Positions 45,488-55,059 of a stretch of 64,000 nucleotides of DNA are shown here, piece after piece (the first letter of the stretch is position 1; each line of letters starts with the position of its first letter). The notes below the pieces were generated by a model. It saw only the letters and a list, made by a program, of their open reading frames with translations. It was not told the origin of the DNA and did no database searches. Source of the stretch: Hymenobacter nitidus (GTDB taxonomy: Bacteria; Bacteroidota; Bacteroidia; Cytophagales; Hymenobacteraceae); the NCBI RefSeq assembly GCF_020447315.1, contig NZ_JAJADQ010000006.1, positions 124,001-188,000 of the forward strand. Direction: 5' to 3'. The position numbers and the translations under genes are program-made.

Positions 45488-48226
45488 ATGATTCTTCGTT
45501 TTACCCTGCCTTTCTATACCGCCTGGGGCCAGCGGCTGGTAGTTTGCGGCTCCGAGCCCGCCCTGGGCTCCTGGAACCTGGCCCAGGCCCTGGCGCTGCA
45601 TTACCACCCGGCTTCCGGCACCTGGAGCCAGGAAATCAGCTTGCCCGACGACCAGGCCGGCACGGTAGAATACAAATACATTCTGCTGGACGAGCGCACC
45701 GGCAACCAGGACTGGGAGTGGGGAGAAAACCGGGCCGTCAACTACGACGGGCGCCAGTACAGCCGCATCGTGCTGGAAGACTACTGGCGCCCGGCCGCCC
45801 AGCCCGAAAACGAGCTGCACACCGCCGCTTTCACCCAGGCCCTGATGCGCCGCCCTGCCCGTCCGGCCGCCCCGGCTGCTAAGCCCGCGGCCCGCCTGGC
45901 CGACTCGGTAGTGCGCTTTCAGCTGCAGGCCCCGCGTGTCGATTCCGACCACCAGCTCTGCGTGCTCGGTTCCGATCCGGCCCTGGGCGCCTGGGATGCC
46001 CGCAAGGCCGTATTGCTCTCCGACAAGGATTACCCCACCTGGACCGCCGACGTAGCCCTGGAGCATGCCGAGCGCACCACCCAGTATAAATATGGTATCT
46101 GGGACCCGCGGGAGAAGAAAATCCTGCACCTCGAAACCGGCGACGACCGGGTTATTTCGCCTTCGGCCGACCGCAAAACCCTGCGGGTGCGCGCCGATGA
46201 GCATTTCCGCTACCCCAACGGCCATTGGCGTGGCGCCGGCGTGGCCCTGCCGGTATTTGCCCTGCGCAGCCGCCGCGGACTGGGCGTAGGTGAGTTTCCG
46301 GATCTGAAGCTGCTCATCGACTGGGCGGCCAGCACCGGCCTGAAGATGGTGCAGATCCTGCCCATCAACGACACCACCGCTACCCATACCTGGGTTGATT
46401 CGTACCCGTACGCGGCCATTTCGGTGTTTGCCCTGCACCCGCAGTACCTGAACCTGGACGACGTAGCCGAGCTGAGCGAAGCGGCCGACCGGCGCGAGCT
46501 GGACAAGCTGCGCGACGAGTTCAACCAGCGCGACTTCGTGGATTACGAGCCGGTGATGAACGCCAAGTGGAAGTTTATCAAGGCCTTATACCAGCAGGAG
46601 AAGGCCCGATTCCTGGCCGACCCCGAGTTTCACGCTTTCCGGGAGGAGCAGCAAAGCTGGCTGACGGCCTACGTGGCCTTCTCGGCGTTGCGCGACCGGT
46701 TTGGCACGGCCGATTTCTCGCAGTGGCCCGCCGAGTTCCGGGCACCCCGCGACCTGGAGCAGCTCACCAGTGAAACCCAGGCCGACTTCGACGAGTTTGG
46801 CCTGCACTTCTTCACCCAGTTTCACCTCGACAAGCAGCTGCGCGAGGCCGTGGAGTATGCCCGCCAGAGCGGTGTGGTGATGAAGGGTGACCTGCCCATC
46901 GGCATCTACCGCCACTCGGCCGACGCCTGGACCCAGCCCGAGCTCTACCACATGGATCAGCAGGCCGGTGCGCCGCCGGACGACTTCTCGACTACCGGCC
47001 AGAACTGGCGCTTCCCGACCTACAACTGGGAGCGGATGGCCCAGGATGGCTACCGGTGGTGGAAGCAGCGCATGAGTCACCTGGCCCGCTACTTCGACGC
47101 GCTGCGCATCGACCATATTCTGGGCTTTTTCCGCATCTGGGAAATGCCCGGCCACTCGGTGGAAGGCCTCCTGGGCCACTTCTCCCCCGCTCTGCCCCTG
47201 CACCGCCACGAAATCGAGCAGCGCATCGGCTGGTTCGACTATGCCCGCCTGTGCGAGCCATACATTCGCTGGCACCTGCTCACCGACATCTTCAGGGAGC
47301 AGGCCGATGCCGTGCGCCAGGAGTTTCTGGATGAGGCCAGCCACGGCGTATTCCACCTGAAAGCGCACCTGCGCACCCAGCGCCAGATTGAGCGGGTATT
47401 CGAGCAGAAAATTGCCAACGACCCCGGCAACACCGACCACTACGTGTGGCTGCGCACGGGCCTGTACAAGCTGGTGAACGAGGTGCTGTTTGTGCCCGCC
47501 GAGCAGCCCGATTTCTACCACCCGCGCATCACGCTGCCCAAAACCTACGCCTTCCGGGAGCTGGACGAGCACACCCGCCACCGCCTCCACGACCTCTACA
47601 ACGATTTTTTCTACCGCCGCCACGAGGATTTCTGGCGCGACCAGGGCATGGTGAAGCTGCCGGCCGTGCGCTACGCCACCAACATGCTTATCTGCGGCGA
47701 AGACCTGGGCATGGTGCCCGAGTCGGTGCCGGGCGTGATGAAGGCGCTGGGCATCCTGGGCCTCAACATCCAGCGCATGCCTTCCGACCCGCAGGTGGAG
47801 TTTGGTCACCCCGGCGCAGCACCCTATCTGTCGGTGGTCAGCCCCGGCTCCCACGACATGAGCACGGTGCGCGGCTGGTGGGAAGAAGACCCCATCCGGA
47901 CCCAGCGCTTCTTCGAAAACACGCTGGGCCACTGGGGCGAAGGCGCGCCCTACCACTGTGAGCCCTGGGTAGCCCGCGAAATAACCACCCAGCACTTGCA
48001 GTCGCCGGCCATGTGGGCCGTTTTCCCGCTCCAGGACCTGCTGGCCATGGACGACCACCTGCGCCGTGCCAACCCACTCGACGAGCAGATCAACGTGCCT
48101 AGCAACCCGACTCACTTCTGGAAGTACCGCCTGCACCTGAACCTGGAGGACTTGGTGCAGGAAGTGGGCTTCAACCACGAGGTGCAGCAGTTGGTAGTAG
48201 CCAGCGGACGGCGGCAAGTGTACTAG
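45488..48226 (+). CDS. malQ: 4-alpha-glucanotransferase (GH77) with two N-terminal CBM20 domains
   Basis: Disproportionating enzyme (amylomaltase) that transfers alpha-1,4-glucan segments. The 912 residues start with two starch-binding CBM20 domains (about 1-100, VVCGSEPALGSWNL...WGENRAV; and about 135-240, CVLGSDPALGAWDARKAVLL). The GH77 barrel follows. Catalytic residues are visible: nucleophile Asp542 in RIDHILGFFR, acid/base Glu738 in ICGEDLGMVP, and Asp790 in SPGSHDMSTVRGWW. This is the long CBM20-fused form seen in Bacteroidota and plants, larger than E. coli MalQ. It acts in glycogen or maltodextrin metabolism. A terminator follows. Confidence 0.95.
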   Translation: MILRFTLPFYTAWGQRLVVCGSEPALGSWNLAQALALHYHPASGTWSQEISLPDDQAGTVEYKYILLDERTGNQDWEWGENRAVNYDGRQYSRIVLEDYWRPAAQPENELHTAAFTQALMRRPARPAAPAAKPAARLADSVVRFQLQAPRVDSDHQLCVLGSDPALGAWDARKAVLLSDKDYPTWTADVALEHAERTTQYKYGIWDPREKKILHLETGDDRVISPSADRKTLRVRADEHFRYPNGHWRGAGVALPVFALRSRRGLGVGEFPDLKLLIDWAASTGLKMVQILPINDTTATHTWVDSYPYAAISVFALHPQYLNLDDVAELSEAADRRELDKLRDEFNQRDFVDYEPVMNAKWKFIKALYQQEKARFLADPEFHAFREEQQSWLTAYVAFSALRDRFGTADFSQWPAEFRAPRDLEQLTSETQADFDEFGLHFFTQFHLDKQLREAVEYARQSGVVMKGDLPIGIYRHSADAWTQPELYHMDQQAGAPPDDFSTTGQNWRFPTYNWERMAQDGYRWWKQRMSHLARYFDALRIDHILGFFRIWEMPGHSVEGLLGHFSPALPLHRHEIEQRIGWFDYARLCEPYIRWHLLTDIFREQADAVRQEFLDEASHGVFHLKAHLRTQRQIERVFEQKIANDPGNTDHYVWLRTGLYKLVNEVLFVPAEQPDFYHPRITLPKTYAFRELDEHTRHRLHDLYNDFFYRRHEDFWRDQGMVKLPAVRYATNMLICGEDLGMVPESVPGVMKALGILGLNIQRMPSDPQVEFGHPGAAPYLSVVSPGSHDMSTVRGWWEEDPIRTQRFFENTLGHWGEGAPYHCEPWVAREITTQHLQSPAMWAVFPLQDLLAMDDHLRRANPLDEQINVPSNPTHFWKYRLHLNLEDLVQEVGFNHEVQQLVVASGRRQVY

Positions 48227-48277
48227 TAGCACCCGGCGTTCCGGAGCAATACCAGCTTTAGTCAGGCCACTTTATTC

Positions 48278-48312
48278 AAACGGTTTCATCATCACGATGA
48301 AACCGTTTTTTT
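48278..48312 (+). terminator. Rho-independent terminator
   Basis: AAACGGTTTCATC pairs perfectly with GATGAAACCGTTT around ATCAC, followed by a T-run. Ends the malQ transcript. Confidence 0.85.
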
Positions 48313-48732
48313 GCTTATACCCATTATTATCAAATAGTTAAAGCCTAATCAGCAGCAAAGAAAAAGCGCCGAATTATTTCTACTACATATCATTAGAGTC
48401 TGCACTTCCTTCAGATAAGAATCCGGAGCATTCAGCTATGAAGTGCAACCGTTCGGCCAAAAATCCAACCCTGCCGCACGGTTCCGTCTAGGTTTGTGCA
48501 AGAAAAATACGTGCGTGTTTTCAGCGGGCAATCCGAGTTAACTACGACTTCGTAAGCTTCGCTTAATCCAACTTCCCTCCGATTATCCTACTGATTACTA
48601 CTGGCCATTACAAGCACTGAGGGCACAGTTGGCCTTCGCCTGACATGGTAAAGTCTTATCAGCCCTGAATACTACTACCCATTGCCACGGCTTTTACGAG
48701 CCATCACCTTGTTTTTCACACACACATATACC
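48313..48732. promoter_or_regulatory. AT-rich upstream region of the first giant T9SS gene
   Basis: 420 bp with no gene. The best -7-like box is TAGGTTTG at 48489-48496 (TAnnTTTG). No good -33 TTTG was found at 19-21 bp upstream. If used, the 5' leader would be ~230 nt. The composition is lower in GC than neighbouring genes. Confidence 0.3.
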
Positions 48733-51700
48733 ATGAAAACAACCTTACGATTAGCGTTTTTGCTGCTTGTATGGGGGGCGCTAGGCCGGCCAGTGGCCTA
48801 TGCGCAAACAGCGCCAGCCCTCATCACGCCGAACCTTACGGGTGCGGCCATTCCCCGTGCCAACGGCATTACGGCCGTGTTTGCCGGAACCGTAACTACC
48901 ACGTTGTTCAACGACGCGGACGGCAACACGGACCTGTCGTACTACCGCATCACCACGCTGCCTACGCAAGGGCAGCTGTATGCGTATAACCTGGCCAGTG
49001 GTGAACGGCAAGCGGTAACTTCTACTACCCAGCAGTTTAGCCCTTTCCAGTATCCCAACCTGGCCTACGCTCCCAACCCGGCAGCTGCGGCAGCGACCTA
49101 CTTTTTTCAGTATCAGGCAACCGACGAAAGCGGTTTGTCTTCCGCCGTGGGTGCTTTCAACATTCCGGTTAATGCCAACGCCCGCGTCAACCAGCTCCCG
49201 CTGAGCCGGGAAGCGACCAACCAGGTGATGTCGAAGGGCTACGGTCCGACGCCCCTGGCCCCCGGCCTGTTTGGTGCCGACACCGACGGTACGGTAGATA
49301 GCTACATCATCACGGCTGTGCCCGCCCCTGCGCTGGGCACGCTGCGCATCGGCGCGGCCGGGGCCACCGTGGCGGCCGGCAACACCCTGACTGCCGCCCA
49401 GGCCGATCAGCTGACGTTCGACCCGGCCCTGACGGCTCCCAGCTTCGGCACGGCCCTGATTCAGTTTCAGGCCGTGGACAACAATGGCGCTACGGATGCC
49501 AGCGTAGCCAACTACGCCGTTCCGATTTCTAATACGGGCAGCCCCGTGGGCTCGGTTCTGGACTTTACGTCCCGCCCCATCATGGAGGACTGGGCTACTA
49601 CCACGCGCAGCGTGACCGTGAACGGCACGACCATGTCGGTGAGCAACTACACCGGCTCTGACCCGGAAACCAACCTCATCATCGAAGACAACCCCACCAT
49701 GCCCGGCCGCGCCCTGGTGTGGACGGCGGACTACATCAACAACAAACCCCAGGCCGAGCGTGATGCGAGTATCACTTTCAGCTTCAGCAAACCCGTGAGC
49801 GGCTTCACCATGAGCCTGGGCGACATCGACTTGAACGGCACCGCCTGGACGGACCGCGTCATCATTACCGGCAAACGGGCCGATGGCACGACAGTAAACC
49901 TGACGCCCGCCAACATCGACCTGGGCGTATTCGTGAGCAATACCGGCAACACCCTGACCGGCACCGGCAACACTACTACGGCCGACGACAACACGGTTAT
50001 TACCTTCCCCGAGCCCATCGTCAGCGTAACATTCGATTACGCCAACACGACAACCGCGGCCAACGCAGCCCAGCAGCTGATGACCTTCGAGTCGTTTGCC
50101 TGGTACACGCCCGATGCGGTAACGACGCTGACGGGCCCGGCCCGCGTGAATCCCAACACGACCGTTACGTACGTGGCTACCACCGTCAACAACGGCCCCT
50201 ACACGGCTTCGGCCGTGACGCCTACCGTGCAGCTCACCGCTGGTCTGACCAACGTCACCATCGGCGGCGCGGCGGCTGGCACGAACTACAACGCCACGAC
50301 CGGCGTGCTGACCCTGCCGACTACGACGGCCCTGAACAGCGGCAGCGCCCTGACCTACAACATTGGCTTCACCATCGGCACGTCTACCGTGACCGGCATA
50401 GCCCGCAACGGGTCGACTTCCTCGGATGAGGTGCCGACCAACAACAACGGCTCTTTGAGCAACGCCCAGGTAACGACGGTGGTAAACCAGCCCCCGGTAG
50501 TGCAGAACGTGACGGCGCCTACGATGAGTGCCAACAACGGCGCTACTGCCATTCCCTCGCTGGTAGGCTCCGACCCGGATGGCGACAATACCATTGTCAA
50601 CTACGTTCTTACCAACCTGCCCAACGCAACCACCCGCGGCGTGGTCTCTTACACCCGCGCTGGCTCTACCGTAACGCTGCTGGCTGCCAACGGCTCTTCC
50701 GTGGCCGACCGCACCCTGACGCCGGCCGAAATGGCCACCCTGCAGTTTGACCCCGCCGACGCTGGCGCCGGCAACAGCGCAACTTTCAACTACACGGCCA
50801 CCGACGACCTGGGCCTGACCTCCAACATAGCGACTTACACCCTACCCATTGCTGCTATTACACTGGCTACCACCGACCTGTCGGTAACCCAGCAAGTGCA
50901 GCTGGGCCCCTACCAGATTGGCGACCAGGTGACCTTTACGGTGACGGCCGGCAACAACGGTACCGCCGCTTCGGGCGTGCAGGTAAAAGATGCGTTGCCC
51001 GCGGGCCTGAGCTTTGTGAGTGCGAATCCTTCGCAGGGCACCTACGACAACGCCACCGGTACCTGGACCGTCGTTTCGGGCCTGAATACCTTCGCCAGCG
51101 GCGCTTCGGCCACACTGACCATCACGGCTACCATTACCAAGAACGGCACGTTCACCAACGTTTCGACCATCACGGCTACCACGCCCGACTCGAACCCGCT
51201 GAACAACGAAGCCAGCCAGATAGTAAACCCCGGCACGGCCGCCTACGCCCAGGACTTTGAGGGCCGCATTGCGGCTGACTACTGCGAAATCTACACGGGC
51301 ATGTCCCTGACCGGCACGACCAACGTGTTGGCCGACAACACTTCCCTGCTTTCCAACGCGGTGCTTGGCACCACGGCTGCTTCGTACGCTACTCCCCTGC
51401 TGCGTTTCACTGGCTCGGGCACGGTATCGTTCCTGACCCGCGTCACGAACACGACCAGCACGCCCCGCTACCGCGTGTCGCTGCTCACCGAGGGCGGCGC
51501 CCGCACGATACTCACCGCCTTCACTGCCTTTACCAACACTACCGCTACGACCATCACCGCCAACGTACCCCAGTCGGGTGTGTACCGCGTGGAAGTGGCC
51601 TTCGATGCTACCGCTAACAACGCCGCCAACGGCCTGGCCATCATCGACGAGGTCGTTATCAACAATGCTACGGTAGCTACCCAGGCGAAGAACGGCTCGA

Positions 51701-54594
51701 ACTGCGCCGCCAACATCCTGCCCGTAGCCACCGACGTTTCGTTCCGCATTGCCAACAGCGCAGGTCTTACCCTGATTCCGGCCTTGGCCGGTACCGACAC
51801 GGCTCCCGGCACGGTTGACTCCTACGTGTTCCAGACCGTGCTGGACCCCTTCACCCAAGGCTCCCTGACGTTGAATGGCATCGTGGTAAAAATCGGCCAG
51901 ATCATCACGGCCGCCGAAGCCGCTACCCTGCGCTTCGCCCCGGTAGCCGGCTACGTGGGCACGGCCAGCTTCCAGTTCAGTGCCATCGACAACAGCGGTG
52001 AGCTGAGCCTGGCGCCTGCCACCTACACCATTTCGGTAGAAGCCGCCACGACCATTTCGGGCCGCGTATTCGACGACGTGAACTACGGCGGTGGCTCGGG
52101 CCGCTCCTACGCCACGGCCAACACCTCGGCCATAGCCTCCAACTTCGCCGACAACAGCATCATGCGCGGCAGTGCCATCGTGGAGCTGTACGACAAAGAC
52201 ACGGACAAGATTATTGCCACCACCACGACCAGCAACACGGAAGGCACTTACACCTTCAACCAGATTCTGGCCGGCAACTACGTGGTGCGGGTAGTCAACT
52301 CCTCGGTAACGTCGGTGCGCAACGCCACGGCTTCAGGCGTGCAGGCCGTGCAAACCTTCGTCAATGGTGACCAGAACAAAGTGGGCGGCGAAGTACCCAG
52401 CAAGGTAGACGCGGGTCAGAACACGGGCAGCCAGCTGCTGGCCAGCCTGACCACGCCTACCCAGACGGCTCAGTCGATTACTACGGTTACGATTTCTTCG
52501 GAGCTGCTGGCGCCGGCCACCAACGTGGACTTCGGCTTCAACTTCGACGTCATCAGCAACACCAACTCGTCGGGCCAGGGCTCTTTGGCTCAGTTTATTC
52601 TGAACAGCAACGCCCTGCCCAACAGCAACTTCACTGGCAACCCTACCGCTACCCTGAGCCAGCAGAGCCCGGTAGCTGCCTCGCCCCTCACGGCCGGCCG
52701 CGAAACGAGCATCTTCATGATCAGCGACGGTGCTACGGTTGGCAACGGCTTCCGTAGCGGCATCAACAGCGGCTTTGTAGGTACCACAGCTACGATTTCC
52801 TTGACCAGTGCCCTGCCCGACATCACGGCTTCCAACACGACCCTGGACGGCTCCCGCCAGTCGCTGGCTACCGGCGACGACGTGGCGCCAGTAACCCTCG
52901 GGGCTAATGCCACCACCGGCTCGGAGGTTATCATCAACTTCAACTCGCTGAAGGGCCTGGTGGTAACGGGTGGTAACACCATCATCGACCGGCTCGAGTT
53001 CAACAACGCCAAAGGCAGCAGCACCGCCACTAACGGTACGCTTACGGACGGCGCCGCCATTACGCTGAGCGGAGCCGGAGTATCCGGCTCGATTGTACGC
53101 TTTGTGACGGCCCGTAGCAGTGCCACCGCCGGCATCTTCCTGACCAACGGCGCCACCGGTGCTTTGGTAGCGGGCAACGTGCTGCGCAATGGCTTGGCGA
53201 CGGTAGCCGCTGCCGGCGTCACCGCCACCGACGCCGACGGTATCCGCCTCAATGGTGCTTCGACCAACACCTTCAACACTAATATCCTGCTGAGCAATGC
53301 TGGCTACGGCATTGAGCTGAGTGGAACTGCCAGCAACACGAACACCTTCCTGGCCAACACCATTGACGCGAACGGCGGTGGTGGCACCAGCAGCAATGCC
53401 GGCATCAGCATTCAGGCGGGCAACAACAACCTGTTCAACAGCAACATCATCAGCAACAGTGTTGGTGGCGACGGTATCGTAGCCCTGAATGGCACGTCCG
53501 GCAACCGCTTCACGCAGAACTCGATGTTCGGCAACGGCGACCTGGGCATCGACCTCTCAACGGGTTCGACGGCCACAGGCGAAGGCACCAACATCAACGA
53601 CAACACCGACGTGGATACCGGCGCCAACGGCGTGCTGAATTTCCCTGTGCTGACCCAGGTAACCCAGGATGGCACCAACCTGCGCATCACGGGCTACGCT
53701 CCTACCGGCTCGCTGGTAGAGTTCTTCGTGGCCGACGTAACCACGGCGGCTTTTGGCGAGGGTCGCACCTTTCTGGCCGCCCGTACGGAGGGTGCCCCCG
53801 AAGACGTTGACACTAAGCGTGGTGACTATTCGGGTACCATCAGCGGCCTGAACCAAGGCAGCGAAACCCTGGCCAGCCGCTTTGCCTTCGTGATTCCCTT
53901 CTCGAACCTGTCGGCCAACCAGATTGCAGCCCTAACTGCGGGTGGAGCCCGCGTAACGGCAACGGCTACCCAGCTGGCTACCGTGAACAGCCTGCAGGTA
54001 GGCAACACGTCCGAATTCTCGGGCAACGCGGCCGTAACCAGCGGTGTGCTGCCCGTAGAGCTGACCCGCTTTGTAGTGCAGGCCGCCAGCACCGACGCGC
54101 AGCTGACCTGGGCCACGGCCACCGAGCTGAACAACGACCATTTCACCATCGAGCGGTCATTCGACGGCGCGACGTTTGAGCAGCTTCGCCAGGTGAAAGG
54201 CCACGGCACCACCACCCAGGCTCATAGCTACTCCTTTACCGACGCGGGCATCGGGGCCCGCCACGCCGGCAACGTGTACTACCGCCTGCAGCAGGTTGAT
54301 ACCGATGGCAAGGCCACCTACAGCCCGGTGCGCGTGGTGTCGTTCACCCCCGAGGCTTTGGTTGGCCTCTACCCCAACCCTACTACGACTAACCCGACGC
54401 TGAACCTGACGGCTCTGCCCGCTGGCAGCTACCAGGTAGCGGTGCTCGACGTAACGGGCCGGGTGCTGAGCAGCAGCCGCTACGCCGGCGGCCTGGCTCA
54501 CCCGCTGGTCCTCGGCAACCTGCCGGCCGGTGTCTACATCGTTCGGGTACAGGGCCAGAGCATCAACCACTCGGTGCGCCTGGAGAAACGGTAG
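48733..54594 (+). CDS. Giant secreted adhesin-like protein with T9SS C-terminal sorting domain (1)
   Basis: A 1,953-residue secreted protein. It has an N-terminal signal peptide (LRLAFLLLVWGALGRPVAYAQ), cadherin-like/Ig-like beta repeats (about 30-270), a DUF11-like domain (TDLSVTQQVQLGPYQIGDQVTFT), an SdrD-B-like domain (TISGRVFDDVNYGGGSGRS) and a right-handed parallel beta-helix region. Then comes the type IX secretion signal: VELTRFVVQAASTDAQLTWATATELNNDHF, followed by the C-terminal LYPNPTTTNPTLNLTALPAGSYQVAVLDVTGRVL block. It is probably anchored at the cell surface. Start at ATG 48733 (MKTTLRLAF); the frame opens at 48682. Confidence 0.88.
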   Translation: MKTTLRLAFLLLVWGALGRPVAYAQTAPALITPNLTGAAIPRANGITAVFAGTVTTTLFNDADGNTDLSYYRITTLPTQGQLYAYNLASGERQAVTSTTQQFSPFQYPNLAYAPNPAAAAATYFFQYQATDESGLSSAVGAFNIPVNANARVNQLPLSREATNQVMSKGYGPTPLAPGLFGADTDGTVDSYIITAVPAPALGTLRIGAAGATVAAGNTLTAAQADQLTFDPALTAPSFGTALIQFQAVDNNGATDASVANYAVPISNTGSPVGSVLDFTSRPIMEDWATTTRSVTVNGTTMSVSNYTGSDPETNLIIEDNPTMPGRALVWTADYINNKPQAERDASITFSFSKPVSGFTMSLGDIDLNGTAWTDRVIITGKRADGTTVNLTPANIDLGVFVSNTGNTLTGTGNTTTADDNTVITFPEPIVSVTFDYANTTTAANAAQQLMTFESFAWYTPDAVTTLTGPARVNPNTTVTYVATTVNNGPYTASAVTPTVQLTAGLTNVTIGGAAAGTNYNATTGVLTLPTTTALNSGSALTYNIGFTIGTSTVTGIARNGSTSSDEVPTNNNGSLSNAQVTTVVNQPPVVQNVTAPTMSANNGATAIPSLVGSDPDGDNTIVNYVLTNLPNATTRGVVSYTRAGSTVTLLAANGSSVADRTLTPAEMATLQFDPADAGAGNSATFNYTATDDLGLTSNIATYTLPIAAITLATTDLSVTQQVQLGPYQIGDQVTFTVTAGNNGTAASGVQVKDALPAGLSFVSANPSQGTYDNATGTWTVVSGLNTFASGASATLTITATITKNGTFTNVSTITATTPDSNPLNNEASQIVNPGTAAYAQDFEGRIAADYCEIYTGMSLTGTTNVLADNTSLLSNAVLGTTAASYATPLLRFTGSGTVSFLTRVTNTTSTPRYRVSLLTEGGARTILTAFTAFTNTTATTITANVPQSGVYRVEVAFDATANNAANGLAIIDEVVINNATVATQAKNGSNCAANILPVATDVSFRIANSAGLTLIPALAGTDTAPGTVDSYVFQTVLDPFTQGSLTLNGIVVKIGQIITAAEAATLRFAPVAGYVGTASFQFSAIDNSGELSLAPATYTISVEAATTISGRVFDDVNYGGGSGRSYATANTSAIASNFADNSIMRGSAIVELYDKDTDKIIATTTTSNTEGTYTFNQILAGNYVVRVVNSSVTSVRNATASGVQAVQTFVNGDQNKVGGEVPSKVDAGQNTGSQLLASLTTPTQTAQSITTVTISSELLAPATNVDFGFNFDVISNTNSSGQGSLAQFILNSNALPNSNFTGNPTATLSQQSPVAASPLTAGRETSIFMISDGATVGNGFRSGINSGFVGTTATISLTSALPDITASNTTLDGSRQSLATGDDVAPVTLGANATTGSEVIINFNSLKGLVVTGGNTIIDRLEFNNAKGSSTATNGTLTDGAAITLSGAGVSGSIVRFVTARSSATAGIFLTNGATGALVAGNVLRNGLATVAAAGVTATDADGIRLNGASTNTFNTNILLSNAGYGIELSGTASNTNTFLANTIDANGGGGTSSNAGISIQAGNNNLFNSNIISNSVGGDGIVALNGTSGNRFTQNSMFGNGDLGIDLSTGSTATGEGTNINDNTDVDTGANGVLNFPVLTQVTQDGTNLRITGYAPTGSLVEFFVADVTTAAFGEGRTFLAARTEGAPEDVDTKRGDYSGTISGLNQGSETLASRFAFVIPFSNLSANQIAALTAGGARVTATATQLATVNSLQVGNTSEFSGNAAVTSGVLPVELTRFVVQAASTDAQLTWATATELNNDHFTIERSFDGATFEQLRQVKGHGTTTQAHSYSFTDAGIGARHAGNVYYRLQQVDTDGKATYSPVRVVSFTPEALVGLYPNPTTTNPTLNLTALPAGSYQVAVLDVTGRVLSSSRYAGGLAHPLVLGNLPAGVYIVRVQGQSINHSVRLEKR

Positions 54595-54595
54595 C

Positions 54596-54667
54596 AGCCT
54601 GAAATGCCCTAATAAAAAAGCCTCTTCCATCATTGGAAGAGGCTTTTTTATTAGGGCATTTCAGGCT
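54596..54667. terminator. 34-bp perfect palindrome with terminator core
   Basis: Begins two bases after the T9SS gene stop. Arms 54596-54629 and 54634-54667 are perfect reverse complements with a TCAT loop. The core (AAAAAAGCCTCTTCCA/TGGAAGAGGCTTTTTT) is a normal bidirectional terminator, but the outer arms (AGCCTGAAATGCCCTAAT) extend it to 34 bp with no mismatch. That is unusually long for a rho-independent terminator. Confidence 0.85.
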
Positions 54668-55059
54668 TGCCTGGCACCCGGAACCGAGGCAACACGTTCC
54701 GCGTTTGGGGCCCTCGAAACCAGCTGGCAGCTCGGCCGCTAAATCTGGTACGGCCTCATTAAACGTATGGATTCTGCGGCCGCCTCTACCCGGAAAAACC
54801 GGCTGTTTGCGCACATAAATTCGGTGTAATGAATTTTATTTATAATTGAATTTTTCTCATCAAACCTCATCTGCATCCTCAACCGAAAAATACCATGGTT
54901 CACACAAACCCGGCTGCCTTTGGGCGTGATATGGGGAATGTTCACCGAAAAAATAACGCGTAATTCAGTTACTCAGAGTAAGTTTGCATATTGATTGGTC
55001 TGTGCAAACCGAAATCTGTTCAGGTTTGGAATTTTCTCTGCTCTTTTTATAAACATTCT
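54668..55059. promoter_or_regulatory. Upstream region of the second giant T9SS gene with -7-like box
   Basis: About 390 bp with no gene, partly AT-rich. TAAGTTTGC at 54979-54987 matches the Bacteroidota -7 TAnnTTTG(C); no clear -33 TTTG is seen. A start near 54994 would give a ~65-nt leader before ATG 55060. Otherwise nothing was recognised. Confidence 0.35.

Noticed and set aside
46586..48232. 548-codon antisense ORF opposite malQ
   Set aside because: GC-rich codon bias keeps stops out of the shadow frame. The plus strand has the catalytic residues of GH77.
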